This document shows positions 10,321 to 19,959 of a DNA stretch of 64,000 nucleotides, piece after piece. The notes under the pieces were generated by a model. The model worked only from the letters and a program-made list of their open reading frames with translations. It searched no databases and had not been told where the DNA came from. The stretch is from positions 235,127-299,126 of the forward strand of contig NZ_BSRQ01000008.1 of the NCBI RefSeq assembly GCF_030268685.1, written 5' to 3'. Position 1 is the first letter of the stretch. Each line of letters begins with the position of its first letter. Source of the DNA: Microtetraspora sp. NBRC 13810. Lineage in GTDB: Bacteria > Actinomycetota > Actinomycetes > Streptosporangiales > Streptosporangiaceae. The position numbers and the translations under genes were made by a program.

Positions 10321-10999
10321 GGGCTTGGAGGCGGGGTACGGCGGCGCCCGTGTCCTGTTCGGCGTGTCGCTGGAGGTGGCGGCGGGACAGCTCGTCTGCG
10401 TGATGGGCCGCAACGGCGTCGGGAAGACCACCCTGCTGGACACCGTCATGGGCGTGCTGCCGGCCACCGGCGGCTCGGTGACCTTCGACGGCAGGGACGT
10501 CACCCGGCTGAAGCCGCACGAGCGGGTGCGGCTCGGCATGGCCTACGTCCCGCAGGGGCACGACACCTTTCCCCAGCTCAGCGTGCTGGGCAACCTCCAG
10601 GTCACGCTGGAGGCGTCCCCGCACCGCGACCCGGCGGCGCTGGAGGCCGCGCTGGACGCCTTCCCGAAGCTGAAGCCGCTGCTCAAGCGCCGGGCCGGCT
10701 TCCTGTCCGGCGGTCAGCAGCAGCAGCTCGCCATCGCCCGCGCCCTGGTCACCCGGCCCCGGCTGCTGATCCTGGACGAGCCGACCGAGGGCATCCAGCC
10801 GTCCATCATCCTGGAGATCGAGGAGGCGATCGAACGGTTGCACGCCTCGGGGCTCGCGGTGCTGCTCGTGGAGCAGTACCTCGACCTGGCGCTGCGCCTG
10901 GCCGACCGGTTCCTCATCCTGGACGCGGGACGGGTCGTCCGCTCCGGGGAGGCGGCCGAGCTGAACGCGCCGGAGGTACACCGGCTGCTCGCGGTCTGA
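10307..10999 (+). CDS. urtE: Urea ABC transporter ATPase UrtE
   Basis: A 230-residue LivF-type ATPase and last gene of urtABCDE. Walker A is GRNGVGKTT, the signature is LSGGQQQQLAIARAL and Walker B is LLILDEPTEGIQPS. The last codons (GCG GTC TGA) are part of the first unit of a tandem repeat that continues past the stop. Confidence 0.95.
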   Translation: MLSVEGLEAGYGGARVLFGVSLEVAAGQLVCVMGRNGVGKTTLLDTVMGVLPATGGSVTFDGRDVTRLKPHERVRLGMAYVPQGHDTFPQLSVLGNLQVTLEASPHRDPAALEAALDAFPKLKPLLKRRAGFLSGGQQQQLAIARALVTRPRLLILDEPTEGIQPSIILEIEEAIERLHASGLAVLLVEQYLDLALRLADRFLILDAGRVVRSGEAAELNAPEVHRLLAV

Positions 11000-11084
11000 G
11001 CCGCCCGGCTCCCGGCACGACCGCGGTCCGAGCCGCCCGGCTCTCGGCATGACGCGGTCCGAGCCGCCCGGCTCTCGGCATAAT
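10991..11084 (+). repeat. Stop-codon-anchored tandem repeat after urtE
   Basis: Three head-to-tail copies of a 31-32 bp unit start at 10991, 11023 and 11054. The first copy includes the urtE TGA at 10997-10999; in later copies that triplet reads CGA. Each unit contains GAGCCGCCCGGCTC, a self-complementary hairpin with a 6-bp stem, so the RNA would carry three consecutive hairpins and could serve as a reinforced terminator. A fourth, degenerate copy may follow to about 11110. Confidence 0.85.
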
Positions 11085-11206
11085 CCGAGGGCCGGGAACC
11101 CCCGGCATGGGTGAGAATGGCATCAGCGGGATCGGGGGATTGTAAGGATTTCTCCGGAATTACCATAACCTCCGGGGACTTCTGAGTATTGAGGGCTGAT
11201 GCCATT

Positions 11207-12295
11207 GTGAAAAAGTTTCAATTGGGGAAAATAGCCAACAATTCTCCAACTCCGCCCCCGGAGCCCCCGGAGTCCCCGCCCCCTCCTCCTCCACCTCCGC
11301 CGCCGCTTTTCCTCCGGCCCTGGCATGCGCCGGACCGCGGCCGGCGCGGCGACTGGATCAGGCTGTACGGCTGGGTCCTCGCGATCGTCGTCGTGCTGAT
11401 GACCGGCGGCTGGATCGTGTTCGCCACCGGCCCGCCCACCGAGGCCGAGCTCCGCGAGCAGGCGCGGCTGATCGGCAAGGACCGGCTGCGCGTCGGCGTG
11501 AAGGACGACACGCCGGGGATCGCCAGGCGCGACCCGGCCACCGGCGCGTACACCGGGTTCGACATCGAGATCGCCAAGCTCGTCGCCGCCGAGCTGGGTT
11601 TCCGGGAGAACCAGATCGAGTTCCTGCCCATCGAGACCGAGGACAGGGCGCGCATGCAGGCGATGGGCGCCGACAACACGTTCGTGCACGTCGATCTGGT
11701 CATCGCCACGTTCAGCATCACCCCGCGGCGGCTGGACGACCCGGCGGTCGGGTTCTCCCGGCCCTACCTCAACACCGAGCAGTCGGTGGTGACCCTGGCC
11801 GACCACCGGACGGTCTCCTCGCTGAGCCAGCTCAGGGGCGAGCGGGTCTGCACGCTCGGCACCTCGACCTCCGAGAGCGAGGCGGCGAAGGCGGGCGCGG
11901 TGGTCACCGGGGTCAACCGGATCAGCGAGTGCTTCACCGGACTGGACGAGGACGACTACGACGCGGTCTCGACCGACTCCGCGATCATGGCCGGGTTCGT
12001 CGCCGCCTCCGGCGGCAGGTTCCGGCACCACGACATCGGCCTGGAGACGACCGAGATGTGGGCGGTCAACGCGGGCACGAACAAGGCGCTGCAGACGCTG
12101 GTGGACCTCGCGCTCTACCGCTCCTACGCCGACCCGGAGGACCGCCGCTGGGAGGACGCCTACCGGGACAACATCCTGCCGTTGCTCAAGACCAACCCGG
12201 GAGTGAACGTGGCCCAGAGCGATCAGCCCTGTGTTCCCGCGCCGGAGGTGCGCACCTGGCCGTGGGAGCGTGGTCTGGCCGCCGATGGCTGCTGA
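11207..12295 (+). CDS. Membrane-tethered family 3 solute-binding protein with polyproline tail
   Basis: About 362 residues. A cytoplasmic N-terminal tail contains an almost pure proline run (residues about 14-33), followed by one membrane helix (about 55-74) and an extracytoplasmic PBP2 domain starting LRVGVKDDTPGIARRDPATGAYTGFDIEIAKLVA, as in glutamine/glutamate-binding proteins. There is no lipobox. The GTG at 11207 follows GAGGG at 11191-11195; a TTG at 11189 would add six residues. No transporter permease or ATPase is adjacent, so it may be a receptor. It overlaps the next gene by 11 bp. Confidence 0.85.
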   Translation: MKKFQLGKIANNSPTPPPEPPESPPPPPPPPPPLFLRPWHAPDRGRRGDWIRLYGWVLAIVVVLMTGGWIVFATGPPTEAELREQARLIGKDRLRVGVKDDTPGIARRDPATGAYTGFDIEIAKLVAAELGFRENQIEFLPIETEDRARMQAMGADNTFVHVDLVIATFSITPRRLDDPAVGFSRPYLNTEQSVVTLADHRTVSSLSQLRGERVCTLGTSTSESEAAKAGAVVTGVNRISECFTGLDEDDYDAVSTDSAIMAGFVAASGGRFRHHDIGLETTEMWAVNAGTNKALQTLVDLALYRSYADPEDRRWEDAYRDNILPLLKTNPGVNVAQSDQPCVPAPEVRTWPWERGLAADGC

Positions 12296-13325
12296 GGTGG
12301 GGGAGCGGGCGGCGGAGGTGGACGAGAAGGCGGTGGCGATCCAGGTCGAGCCGTCCCGGCGGAACCAGGAGTGGATCCTCACCCTGCTGCCGGCCTTCCC
12401 GCTCGGCCTGCTCATCCTGCGCCTGTGGTACGCGAGCCGCCAGGACACCCAGACCCTGCTGCTGCTCGCCCAGCACGTCAGCCCGCTGGGCATGCTCAGC
12501 GTGGTCCTGCTGACCACGATGTGGGCGCTGCCCGCCGTCGTGCTGGTCGGCCGGCTGCTCGGCCCGCTCTACCGGCTCAGCACCCTGCGGCACTCCTGGC
12601 TGGTCAGGTCGGCCGACCGGGTGCCCGACTGGGTGGTGGCGATCGCCGTGGTCCTCGGGACGCTCGGCTGGCAGCTCCGGTTCCTGCCCACCCTGGTCAT
12701 GCTCACCCTGGCCGTCGTCGGGCTGACCGTCCGGGAGCGGCAGCCCGACCGCGCGGCCCTGATCAGGTTCTTCTGCCTGGTGCTGCCGGTGGCGGTCGCC
12801 GTGCTCGCCTACGTGGTCGTGTGGCCCGCGATCCGGCAGGCCGCGGCGACGGGGGACACGGCGACGCTGGTGCTCTTCGCGGCCCCGCCGGGTCTGGCGC
12901 CGTTCCTGACCGGGCCGGTGCCGCCGGTGTTCGCCCGGCCGATCACCGAGGGCCTGGCCTGGCTGCTTCTCGCGCTGCTGCCGCTGGTCGCCGGGGTCGT
13001 CGTGCTGCGCGCCCCGATCCTGCCGATGATCGCGGTGGAGGTGGCCGCCGAGCCCGGCGGCGACCGGCCCGCGGAGGTGGTGGTGGGCAACCTGATCACC
13101 GGGGACGAGCAGATGGCCACGATGCTGGACCGGGCGGGCGCGGTCCGGTTCATCAGGAACGACCAGATGATCTCCCGGGTCCTCTGCCCGGATCCCGGCG
13201 CGGTGCCCCGCTCCGGCGTCCACCTGCACCACTGGTACGTCGAGTGGAGCATGCTCTCCTGGCTGGCCCCGCATCCGCTGCCGCCGCAGGAGGATCCGCG
13301 CTGCGCGGGCAGGCCCGCCGGCTGA
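12285..13325 (+). CDS. Multi-pass membrane protein of unknown function
   Basis: About 346 residues with roughly seven hydrophobic segments between residues 35 and 265, then a C-terminal soluble portion of about 80 residues (VVVGNLITGDEQMATMLDRAGAVRFIRNDQMISRVLCPDPG). No family recognised. The chosen ATG (MAAEVGERAAEVDEKAVAIQ) overlaps the preceding solute-binding gene by 11 bp, implying co-expression. The N-terminal soluble stretch is acidic. Its last 12 bases, including TGA, are duplicated immediately downstream. Confidence 0.75.
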   Translation: MAAEVGERAAEVDEKAVAIQVEPSRRNQEWILTLLPAFPLGLLILRLWYASRQDTQTLLLLAQHVSPLGMLSVVLLTTMWALPAVVLVGRLLGPLYRLSTLRHSWLVRSADRVPDWVVAIAVVLGTLGWQLRFLPTLVMLTLAVVGLTVRERQPDRAALIRFFCLVLPVAVAVLAYVVVWPAIRQAAATGDTATLVLFAAPPGLAPFLTGPVPPVFARPITEGLAWLLLALLPLVAGVVVLRAPILPMIAVEVAAEPGGDRPAEVVVGNLITGDEQMATMLDRAGAVRFIRNDQMISRVLCPDPGAVPRSGVHLHHWYVEWSMLSWLAPHPLPPQEDPRCAGRPAG

Positions 13326-13337
13326 CCCGCCGGCTGA
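13314..13337 (+). repeat. 12-bp tandem duplication across a stop codon
   Basis: CCCGCCGGCTGA occurs twice in perfect tandem at 13314-13325 and 13326-13337. The first copy is the last four codons (Pro-Ala-Gly-stop) of the membrane protein gene. It is the smallest of five stop-anchored duplications in the window. Confidence 0.85.
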
Positions 13338-13355
13338 CCGGAACCCCCGCCCGGC

Positions 13356-13601
13356 TCACTGCTGGTAGGTCTCCACCTCGTCGGCCGGGCGGGCCGCGGC
13401 CTCGTCCGGGTTCTCCCCGTACTCCCTGCGGGCCCGCCGCCGGCGCAGCAGGTCCCAGCACCGGTCCAGGGCCCGCTCCAGGGTGGCGATCCGCTCGTTC
13501 TCCACGTCGGAGGACAGCTCGCCCGCGGCCAGCCGCCGGCGCAGGGTGTGCTCCTCGTCGATCAGCTCCCCGATCCGGGACAGGATCTCGTCGTCCTTCA
13601 T
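13356..13601 (-). CDS. DUF2630 family protein
   Basis: An 81-residue acidic, helical protein (MKDDEILSRIGELIDEEHTLRRRLAAGELS, then [22 protein letters not shown]), matching the small actinobacterial DUF2630 family of unknown function. The ATG at 13601 is preceded by AGAGGGGG; an upstream ATG at 13631 in frame would add ten residues but lacks a clear ribosome site. It is monocistronic and converges with the membrane protein gene. Confidence 0.8.
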   Translation of the reverse strand: MKDDEILSRIGELIDEEHTLRRRLAAGELSSDVENERIATLERALDRCWDLLRRRRARREYGENPDEAAARPADEVETYQQ

Positions 13602-13790
13602 GTCATCCCCCTCTGTGATATTCCTTCGCACTCTAACGTGACATGGCAGATATGGCCGTTATGACCGTTCAGGGGCGCGAGACACGTGGGCGGAGCCGCC
13701 ATGAGGGCGCGCCCGCACGGCGGACGGTTCCGTCTCGTGATGCGAGAACCCGGCGACGCAGACGTATACCCGTCTGCTACGTTGAGGAGC

Positions 13791-13816
13791 ATGCTGCGCG
13801 GTCTGCTTCTTAGGTG

Positions 13817-13835
<19 letters not shown>
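13791..13835 (+). CDS. leuL: Leucine-rich leader peptide of leuA
   Basis: A 14-codon reading frame, MLRGLLLRCRGGGL, starting ATG at 13791 behind GAGGAG. Five of 14 residues are leucine, with three consecutive (CTG CTT CTT). It lies 72 bp before the leuA start and ends at TAA 13833-13835. This is the arrangement of a ribosome-mediated attenuation leader, as reported for leuA in other actinomycetes. Too short to be supported by coding statistics, but position and composition are telling. Confidence 0.7.
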
Positions 13836-15626
<1,791 letters not shown>

Positions 15627-15636
15627 CGTCACACCC

Positions 15637-15662
15637 GCGGGCCGCCCACGCGGGCGGCCCGC
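15637..15662 (+). terminator. Hairpin terminator after leuA
   Basis: An 11-bp perfect stem (GCGGGCCGCCC / GGGCGGCCCGC) with a four-base loop, 11 bases after the leuA stop. There is no U-run, common in high-GC actinomycete terminators. Confidence 0.75.
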
Positions 15663-15781
15663 TGCGTCGTGGAAGGGCATGACGTTCCGGGTCGAGACCC
15701 GCTGCACCGGCCGGGGCCGTACCGTCTCCGTCAGGGCTCCGCCGGAGAGCCGGGTGTCCGACCGGCGGCCACCGGTGAGGC

Positions 15782-16477
15782 TCAGGGCAGTCCGAGGACG
15801 CGGCCCAGGGCGGTCATGTTGTGGTCGAAGAGCGTGGCCGGGTCGAGGATCGCGTTGTTGAACTGGCCGAAGAGCTCGAAGTTGACCATGCCGAAGAGCC
15901 CGGTCCACGCCATCACGGCGCGGGCGATCACGTCGTCCGGCACGCCGGGGATGACCGCGCGCAGCCGCACGGCGTCCTCGGCGAAGGACGCGGGCGGCGG
16001 CGGGAACACGGCGGGCGGGTCCAGCACGCCGGCCTCGTGCGCCTCGGCGATGATCCGGCCGTAGACCAGGGTGTCGCGCATCGCCGGGCCGATCGTGTCC
16101 TGCGGGGCCTGGTAGCCCGGCACCGGCGAGCCGTAGAGCAGTGCGTACTCGTGCGGATGGGCGAGCGCCCACTCCCGCACGGCCCGGCAGACCGCGCGCC
16201 ATCTGCCGGCGTGGTCGGCGCGCGGGCACCCCGCGTCGGCCTGCTCCACGGCCTCGCCGAGGGCGTTGTACCCATCGATGATCAAGGCGGTGAGCAGGTC
16301 ATCACGACTGGGGAAATATCGGTAGATGGCGGAGGACACCATCCCCATCTCCCTGGCCACCGCCCGGAGCGACAGGCCGGGGGCGCCGTCGGTGGCGAGG
16401 TGCCGGCGGGCGATGTCGGTGATCTCGCGGGTCAGCTCCGCGCGGACTCGTTCTCGTGCCGTACGGCTGGCGTTCAT
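15782..16477 (-). CDS. TetR/AcrR family transcriptional regulator
   Basis: A 231-residue repressor. The N-terminal helix-turn-helix region is ITDIARRHLATDGAPGLSLRAVAREMGMVSSAIYRYFPSRDDLLTALI (residues about 18-65). The C-terminal half contains the WHG-type ligand domain seen in TetR regulators next to oxidoreductase genes. It reads away from a 110-bp region with two matching dyads, the second start being the truncated oxidoreductase at 16588. Confidence 0.93.
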   Translation of the reverse strand: MNASRTARERVRAELTREITDIARRHLATDGAPGLSLRAVAREMGMVSSAIYRYFPSRDDLLTALIIDGYNALGEAVEQADAGCPRADHAGRWRAVCRAVREWALAHPHEYALLYGSPVPGYQAPQDTIGPAMRDTLVYGRIIAEAHEAGVLDPPAVFPPPPASFAEDAVRLRAVIPGVPDDVIARAVMAWTGLFGMVNFELFGQFNNAILDPATLFDHNMTALGRVLGLP

Positions 16478-16510
16478 GACGCAACTCTATCAGAGCACCG
16501 CAAAAAATAG

Positions 16511-16557
16511 AGAGCAGTGCTCTTGACGGTGTCGCGTCCTTGGGAGAGCATTGCTCT
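16511..16557. promoter_or_regulatory. Two TetR operators over a divergent promoter
   Basis: AGAGCAGTGCTCT (16511-16523) and AGAGCATTGCTCT (16545-16557) are 13-bp perfect dyads with identical AGAGCA/TGCTCT arms, 34 bp apart. TTGACG at 16523-16528 is a plausible -35 element overlapping the first; the second lies where the -10 region and transcript start would be. The spacing and position fit repression of the rightward gene and autoregulation of the TetR gene. A half site AGAGCA also occurs at 16493-16498. Confidence 0.7.
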
Positions 16558-16587
16558 CGTAAGGGAACGCCAGTCACGGAGGGCATC

Positions 16588-16699
16588 ATGGGGAAGCACG
16601 TCGTCGTCGGAGCCGGTCAGGTCGGATCCGAGATGGTGCGGCAGCTGGCCGGGCTCGGTCACGAGGTCGTGGCGGTCAGCCGCTCGGGTTCGGGGAGCG
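16588..16699 (+). pseudogene. Truncated NAD-dependent epimerase/dehydratase remnant
   Basis: An ATG behind CGGAGGGC gives MGKHVVVGAGQVGSEMVRQLAGLGHEVVAVSRSG, the first Rossmann beta-alpha-beta unit (GAGQVGS) of an NAD-dependent epimerase. After about 36 residues the family similarity ends and the frame continues only as antisense shadow of the glutamate dehydrogenase gene. It retains the TetR-controlled promoter, so the 5' end of the regulator's likely target is preserved while the catalytic body is gone. Confidence 0.7.
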
Positions 16700-16723
16700 G
16701 GCCGCCGCCTGAGCGGCCCGCTC
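16695..16723. terminator. Hairpin terminator beyond glutamate dehydrogenase
   Basis: A perfect 11-bp stem (GAGCGGGCCGC / GCGGCCCGCTC) with a seven-base loop. It can terminate minus-strand transcripts leaving the dehydrogenase gene and also plus-strand transcripts of the truncated epimerase. Confidence 0.65.
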
Positions 16724-16726
16724 CCG

Positions 16727-16819
16727 CCCGCGCGGTTCGCGGGCTCAGAGATCCCGCGCGGTTCGCGGGCTCAGGGTCGAGAAGCGCGGTCCGGTCCCGC
16801 GTGCGGTCCGCGGGCTCAG
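16727..16819 (-). repeat. Stop-codon-anchored tandem repeat after glutamate dehydrogenase
   Basis: Three spaced copies of a 22-24 bp unit lie at 16727-16748, 16753-16774 (identical) and 16796-16819 (variant). The last contains TCA at 16816-16818, the complement of the dehydrogenase stop. Each copy carries the same TGA in minus-strand orientation and can fold on itself (CGCG...GGTTCGCG). Same pattern as after urtE. Confidence 0.8.
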
Positions 16820-18162
16820 GGGTACAGGCCGCGCACCTGGTGTGCCTGGGCGACGCGCTCGACGCCGATCGCGTGCGCGGCCTCGCGCAGGGTGCGGCCG
16901 TGCCCGGCGGCGTGCGCGCGCACCTCGCCGAACGCCTGCTCCATCAGCTCCCTGAGCTTCAGCTCCACCTCCAGCTCGCCCCACGCGTAGGCCTGCATGT
17001 TCTGCACCCACTCCAGGTAGGACACGATGACCCCGCCCGCGTTGGCCAGGATGTCCGGCACGACCGTGACGCCCGCGTCGGCGAGCACCTCGTCGGCCTC
17101 CGGCGTCACCGGGCCGTTGGCGCCCTCCACGACCAGCCGGGCCCGGACCCGGGGCGCGTTGCCCGCCGTGATCACGCCTTCCAGCGCGGCCGGGACGAGC
17201 AGGTCCACGTCGAGCTCGAGCAGCTCGCCGTGGCCGAGCGGATCCGCGTCGCGGAAGCCGTACACGCCGCCGGTCTCGGCGACGTGCGCGCGCAGGGCGG
17301 CGACGTCCAGGCCCGAGGCGCGGGTGACGGCGCCGGTGGCGTCGGAGATCGCGACCACCCGGCAGCCCGACTCGGCGAGGTACAGCGCGGTCAGCGCGCC
17401 CACCTTGCCGAACCCCTGGACCGCCACGGTCACGCCCTCGGGATCGCGGCCGAGCGCGGTCAGCGCGGCGATCTGCACGCCGCGCGCGGTGGCCCCGGCC
17501 CGGCCGAGCGACCCGCCGAGCGTCGTCGGCTTGCCGGTGACCACGCCGGGCACCGAATAGCCGGTGTTCACCGAGTAGGTGTCCATGATCCAGGCCATCG
17601 TCTGCTCGTCGGTGCCCACGTCGGGCGCCGGGATGTCCTTCTCAGGACCGATGATCGGCAGGATCTCGTTGACGTAGCGGCGGGTGACGCGTTCCAGCTC
17701 GCGGCTGGTCATCGCGCCCGGGTCGACGGCCACGCCGCCCTTGGCGCCGCCGTACGGGATGCCGACCAGTGCGCACTTCCAGGTCATCAGCATCGCGAGG
17801 GCGGTGACCTCGTGCAGGTCGGTACCGGGATGAAAGCGGATGCCGCCCTTGGCCGGGCCGCGGGAGACGTTGTGCTGGACGCGGTATCCGTGCACGACCT
17901 CCATCCGCCCGTCCTCGCGGCGCACCGGCACCGAGACGGTCAGCGAACGGCGGGGTGTGGCGAGCATCGCGCGCAGCCCGTCGTCGAGGCGGAGATGGTC
18001 GGCGGCTCGGTCGAGCTGGTAGAGCGCGGCGTCCAGGGCTCTGCGGCCGGGACTCGGGGGGAAGGGCTCGGATCGGGGCGGGGGAGCCGGCTCGGCCGGA
18101 CGGGACGGTGACGGTGGTGCGGATGTGGTCGCCGGCGTCTTTGACGGCACCATGACGGTCAT
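16816..18162 (-). CDS. gdhA: Glutamate dehydrogenase (Glu/Leu/Phe/Val family)
   Basis: A 448-residue enzyme interconverting glutamate and 2-oxoglutarate plus ammonia. GPAKGGIRFHP and the catalytic-lysine motif PYGGAKGGVAVDP are present; TVAVQGFGKVGALTA is the nucleotide-binding Rossmann loop; GANGPVTPEAD and DILANAGGVIVSYLEWVQN complete the signature. About 35 N-terminal residues are Pro/Ser-rich extra sequence. The ATG at 18162 follows GGAGG. NAD versus NADP preference cannot be read here. Confidence 0.93.
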   Translation of the reverse strand: MTVMVPSKTPATTSAPPSPSRPAEPAPPPRSEPFPPSPGRRALDAALYQLDRAADHLRLDDGLRAMLATPRRSLTVSVPVRREDGRMEVVHGYRVQHNVSRGPAKGGIRFHPGTDLHEVTALAMLMTWKCALVGIPYGGAKGGVAVDPGAMTSRELERVTRRYVNEILPIIGPEKDIPAPDVGTDEQTMAWIMDTYSVNTGYSVPGVVTGKPTTLGGSLGRAGATARGVQIAALTALGRDPEGVTVAVQGFGKVGALTALYLAESGCRVVAISDATGAVTRASGLDVAALRAHVAETGGVYGFRDADPLGHGELLELDVDLLVPAALEGVITAGNAPRVRARLVVEGANGPVTPEADEVLADAGVTVVPDILANAGGVIVSYLEWVQNMQAYAWGELEVELKLRELMEQAFGEVRAHAAGHGRTLREAAHAIGVERVAQAHQVRGLYP

Positions 18163-18345
18163 GGAGACCTCCGTGTGGGCGGGGCGCCATTGCCCCGCTG
18201 CAAGGATGCGGTCGGCTGCGAAGCTTCGTCGCTCCGCGGCTCTGGATCTATTGTCGTGGATCAGGCACCGTGATCGTGGTCATGCGACCGTGTCGACATG
18301 GCAGGCTTTGCTCCTGGAATGTGCCGTTGTGTCATAGCTGGGGGA

Positions 18346-19959
18346 ATGGTGTCGCATCTTGTGGTCGGGCCGATGCTCCGCTACGCCGACGCGGAGAGCG
18401 CCAGCGTCTGGATGGAGACCGACGAGCCCGGCACCGTCGCCGTCGAGGCCGGTGGCCTGCGGGTGGACGCCGGCACGTTCACCGTGCACGGCCACCACTA
18501 CGCGATCGTGGACCTGGAGGGAGCGCCCGCCGGCGCGGCCTACACGGTGGAGCTGAACGGCGAGCGGGTCTGGCCGCCGGCCGGCGCCCCGCCGAGCCGG
18601 CTGCGGCTGCTCCCGGCGGACGGCCCGCCCCGGCTGCTGTTCGGCTCCTGCCGCACCAGCGTGCCCCAGGACGCCGTGCACACGCTCAGCCACGGCGTGG
18701 ACGTGCTCAGGGAGTACGGCAGGCGGCTGCGCGACGTGCCCGACGACGAATGGCCCGACCTGCTGCTGCTCCTCGGCGACCAGGTCTACGCCGACGAGCC
18801 GTCCAAGGAGATGCTCGACTTCATCAGGGACCGCCGCGGCGGCGAGGAACCGGCCAGGGAGATCGCCGACTTCGAGGAGTACGCCGAGCTCTACCGCCAG
18901 GCGTGGACCGAGCCGGAGATCCGCTGGCTGCTGTCCACAATGCCCAGCGCCATGATCTTCGACGACCACGACCTGCGGGACGACTGGAACACCTCGGCCG
19001 CCTGGCGCGAGGCGATGGCGAAGGTGCCCTGGTGGCCGCGCCGGGTGATGGCCGGCCTCGGCGCCTATTACATCTACCAGCACCTGGGCAACCTCTCGCC
19101 GGCCGAGCGGGCGGAGGACCCGCTGCTGGCGAGGCTGCGCGACGGCGGGGGCGACGGGGCCGGGCACCTCGACGCGTTCGCCGCGCGCGCCGACGAGGAC
19201 CCCTCCTCCAGCAGGTGGAGCTACGCCCGCGACTTCGGCTCCACCCGCCTGATCATGCTCGACACCCGGTCGTCGAGGCAGGTCACGCCGGGCGACCGGC
19301 GCATGCTGGACCCGGCCGAGTGGGAGTGGCTCACCGAACGGCTCAGCACCGAGGCCGAGCACCTGGTGATCGGCTCCTCCATCCCGGTGCTGCTGCCCAG
19401 CGGGATCCACCACGTGGAGAGCTGGAACGAGGCGGTGTGCGACGGCGCCTGGGGGAAACGCGCGGCACGCTGGTCGGAGAAGGTGCGCCAGGCGATCGAC
19501 CTGGAGCACTGGGCGGCGTTCCGCCGGTCCTTCGAGGACCTGTCCCGGATGCTGGCCGCCGTCCCCGGCACCGTCATCCTGCTGTCCGGCGACGTGCACT
19601 ACTCCTACGTCGCCAAGGCCAGGCACCTGCCGATCTACCAGGTGGTCTGCTCGCCGATCCGCAACCCGCTCAGCCGGGTGCTCCGGCTGGCCAACGTGGT
19701 CGCCTCCTTCGGCCTGGCCGGACTGGTCGGCGGCACGCTCGCCCGCCTGGCGCGGCTGCCCGGCCCGCCGTTCCGCTGGCGCATCGTCGCCGGCCCGTGG
19801 TTCCCCAACGCCATCGCGACCCTGGTCTTCGAGGACGTGCCGGTCGTCCGCTGGCACGGCCTGTCCCCCGACCCGGACCAGACGGTACGGCTCGCGCCCG
19901 TCCGCCGGGCGCGAGCCCTCCGCCGGGTGCGCGCTAAGACTCGCCGCGCAGCTCACTGA
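18346..19959 (+). CDS. PhoD-like alkaline phosphatase/metallophosphoesterase
   Basis: About 537 residues. Metal-site motifs in order: GSCRTS, LLLLGDQVYADEPS, IFDDHDLRDDWNTSAAWR and LLSGDVHYSYVAKA, matching the PhoD phosphodiesterase/phosphatase fold. No secretion signal is seen, unlike classical PhoD with its Tat peptide, so it is probably cytoplasmic. The start may be ATG 18346 or GTG 18349; a frame extends upstream to 18298 without a ribosome site. It converges with rocD and the two coding ends overlap by 26 bp. Confidence 0.88.
   Translation: MVSHLVVGPMLRYADAESASVWMETDEPGTVAVEAGGLRVDAGTFTVHGHHYAIVDLEGAPAGAAYTVELNGERVWPPAGAPPSRLRLLPADGPPRLLFGSCRTSVPQDAVHTLSHGVDVLREYGRRLRDVPDDEWPDLLLLLGDQVYADEPSKEMLDFIRDRRGGEEPAREIADFEEYAELYRQAWTEPEIRWLLSTMPSAMIFDDHDLRDDWNTSAAWREAMAKVPWWPRRVMAGLGAYYIYQHLGNLSPAERAEDPLLARLRDGGGDGAGHLDAFAARADEDPSSSRWSYARDFGSTRLIMLDTRSSRQVTPGDRRMLDPAEWEWLTERLSTEAEHLVIGSSIPVLLPSGIHHVESWNEAVCDGAWGKRAARWSEKVRQAIDLEHWAAFRRSFEDLSRMLAAVPGTVILLSGDVHYSYVAKARHLPIYQVVCSPIRNPLSRVLRLANVVASFGLAGLVGGTLARLARLPGPPFRWRIVAGPWFPNAIATLVFEDVPVVRWHGLSPDPDQTVRLAPVRRARALRRVRAKTRRAAH

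Noticed and set aside
10991-11084. CRISPR-like reading of the repeats (also at 41674 and 55677)
   Set aside because: Units are directly tandem without unique spacers, few in number, and begin inside coding sequence. No cas genes.
16700-18111. Continuation of the epimerase frame to over 500 codons
   Set aside because: Family similarity ends at about codon 36; the rest is antisense to glutamate dehydrogenase and its repeats.
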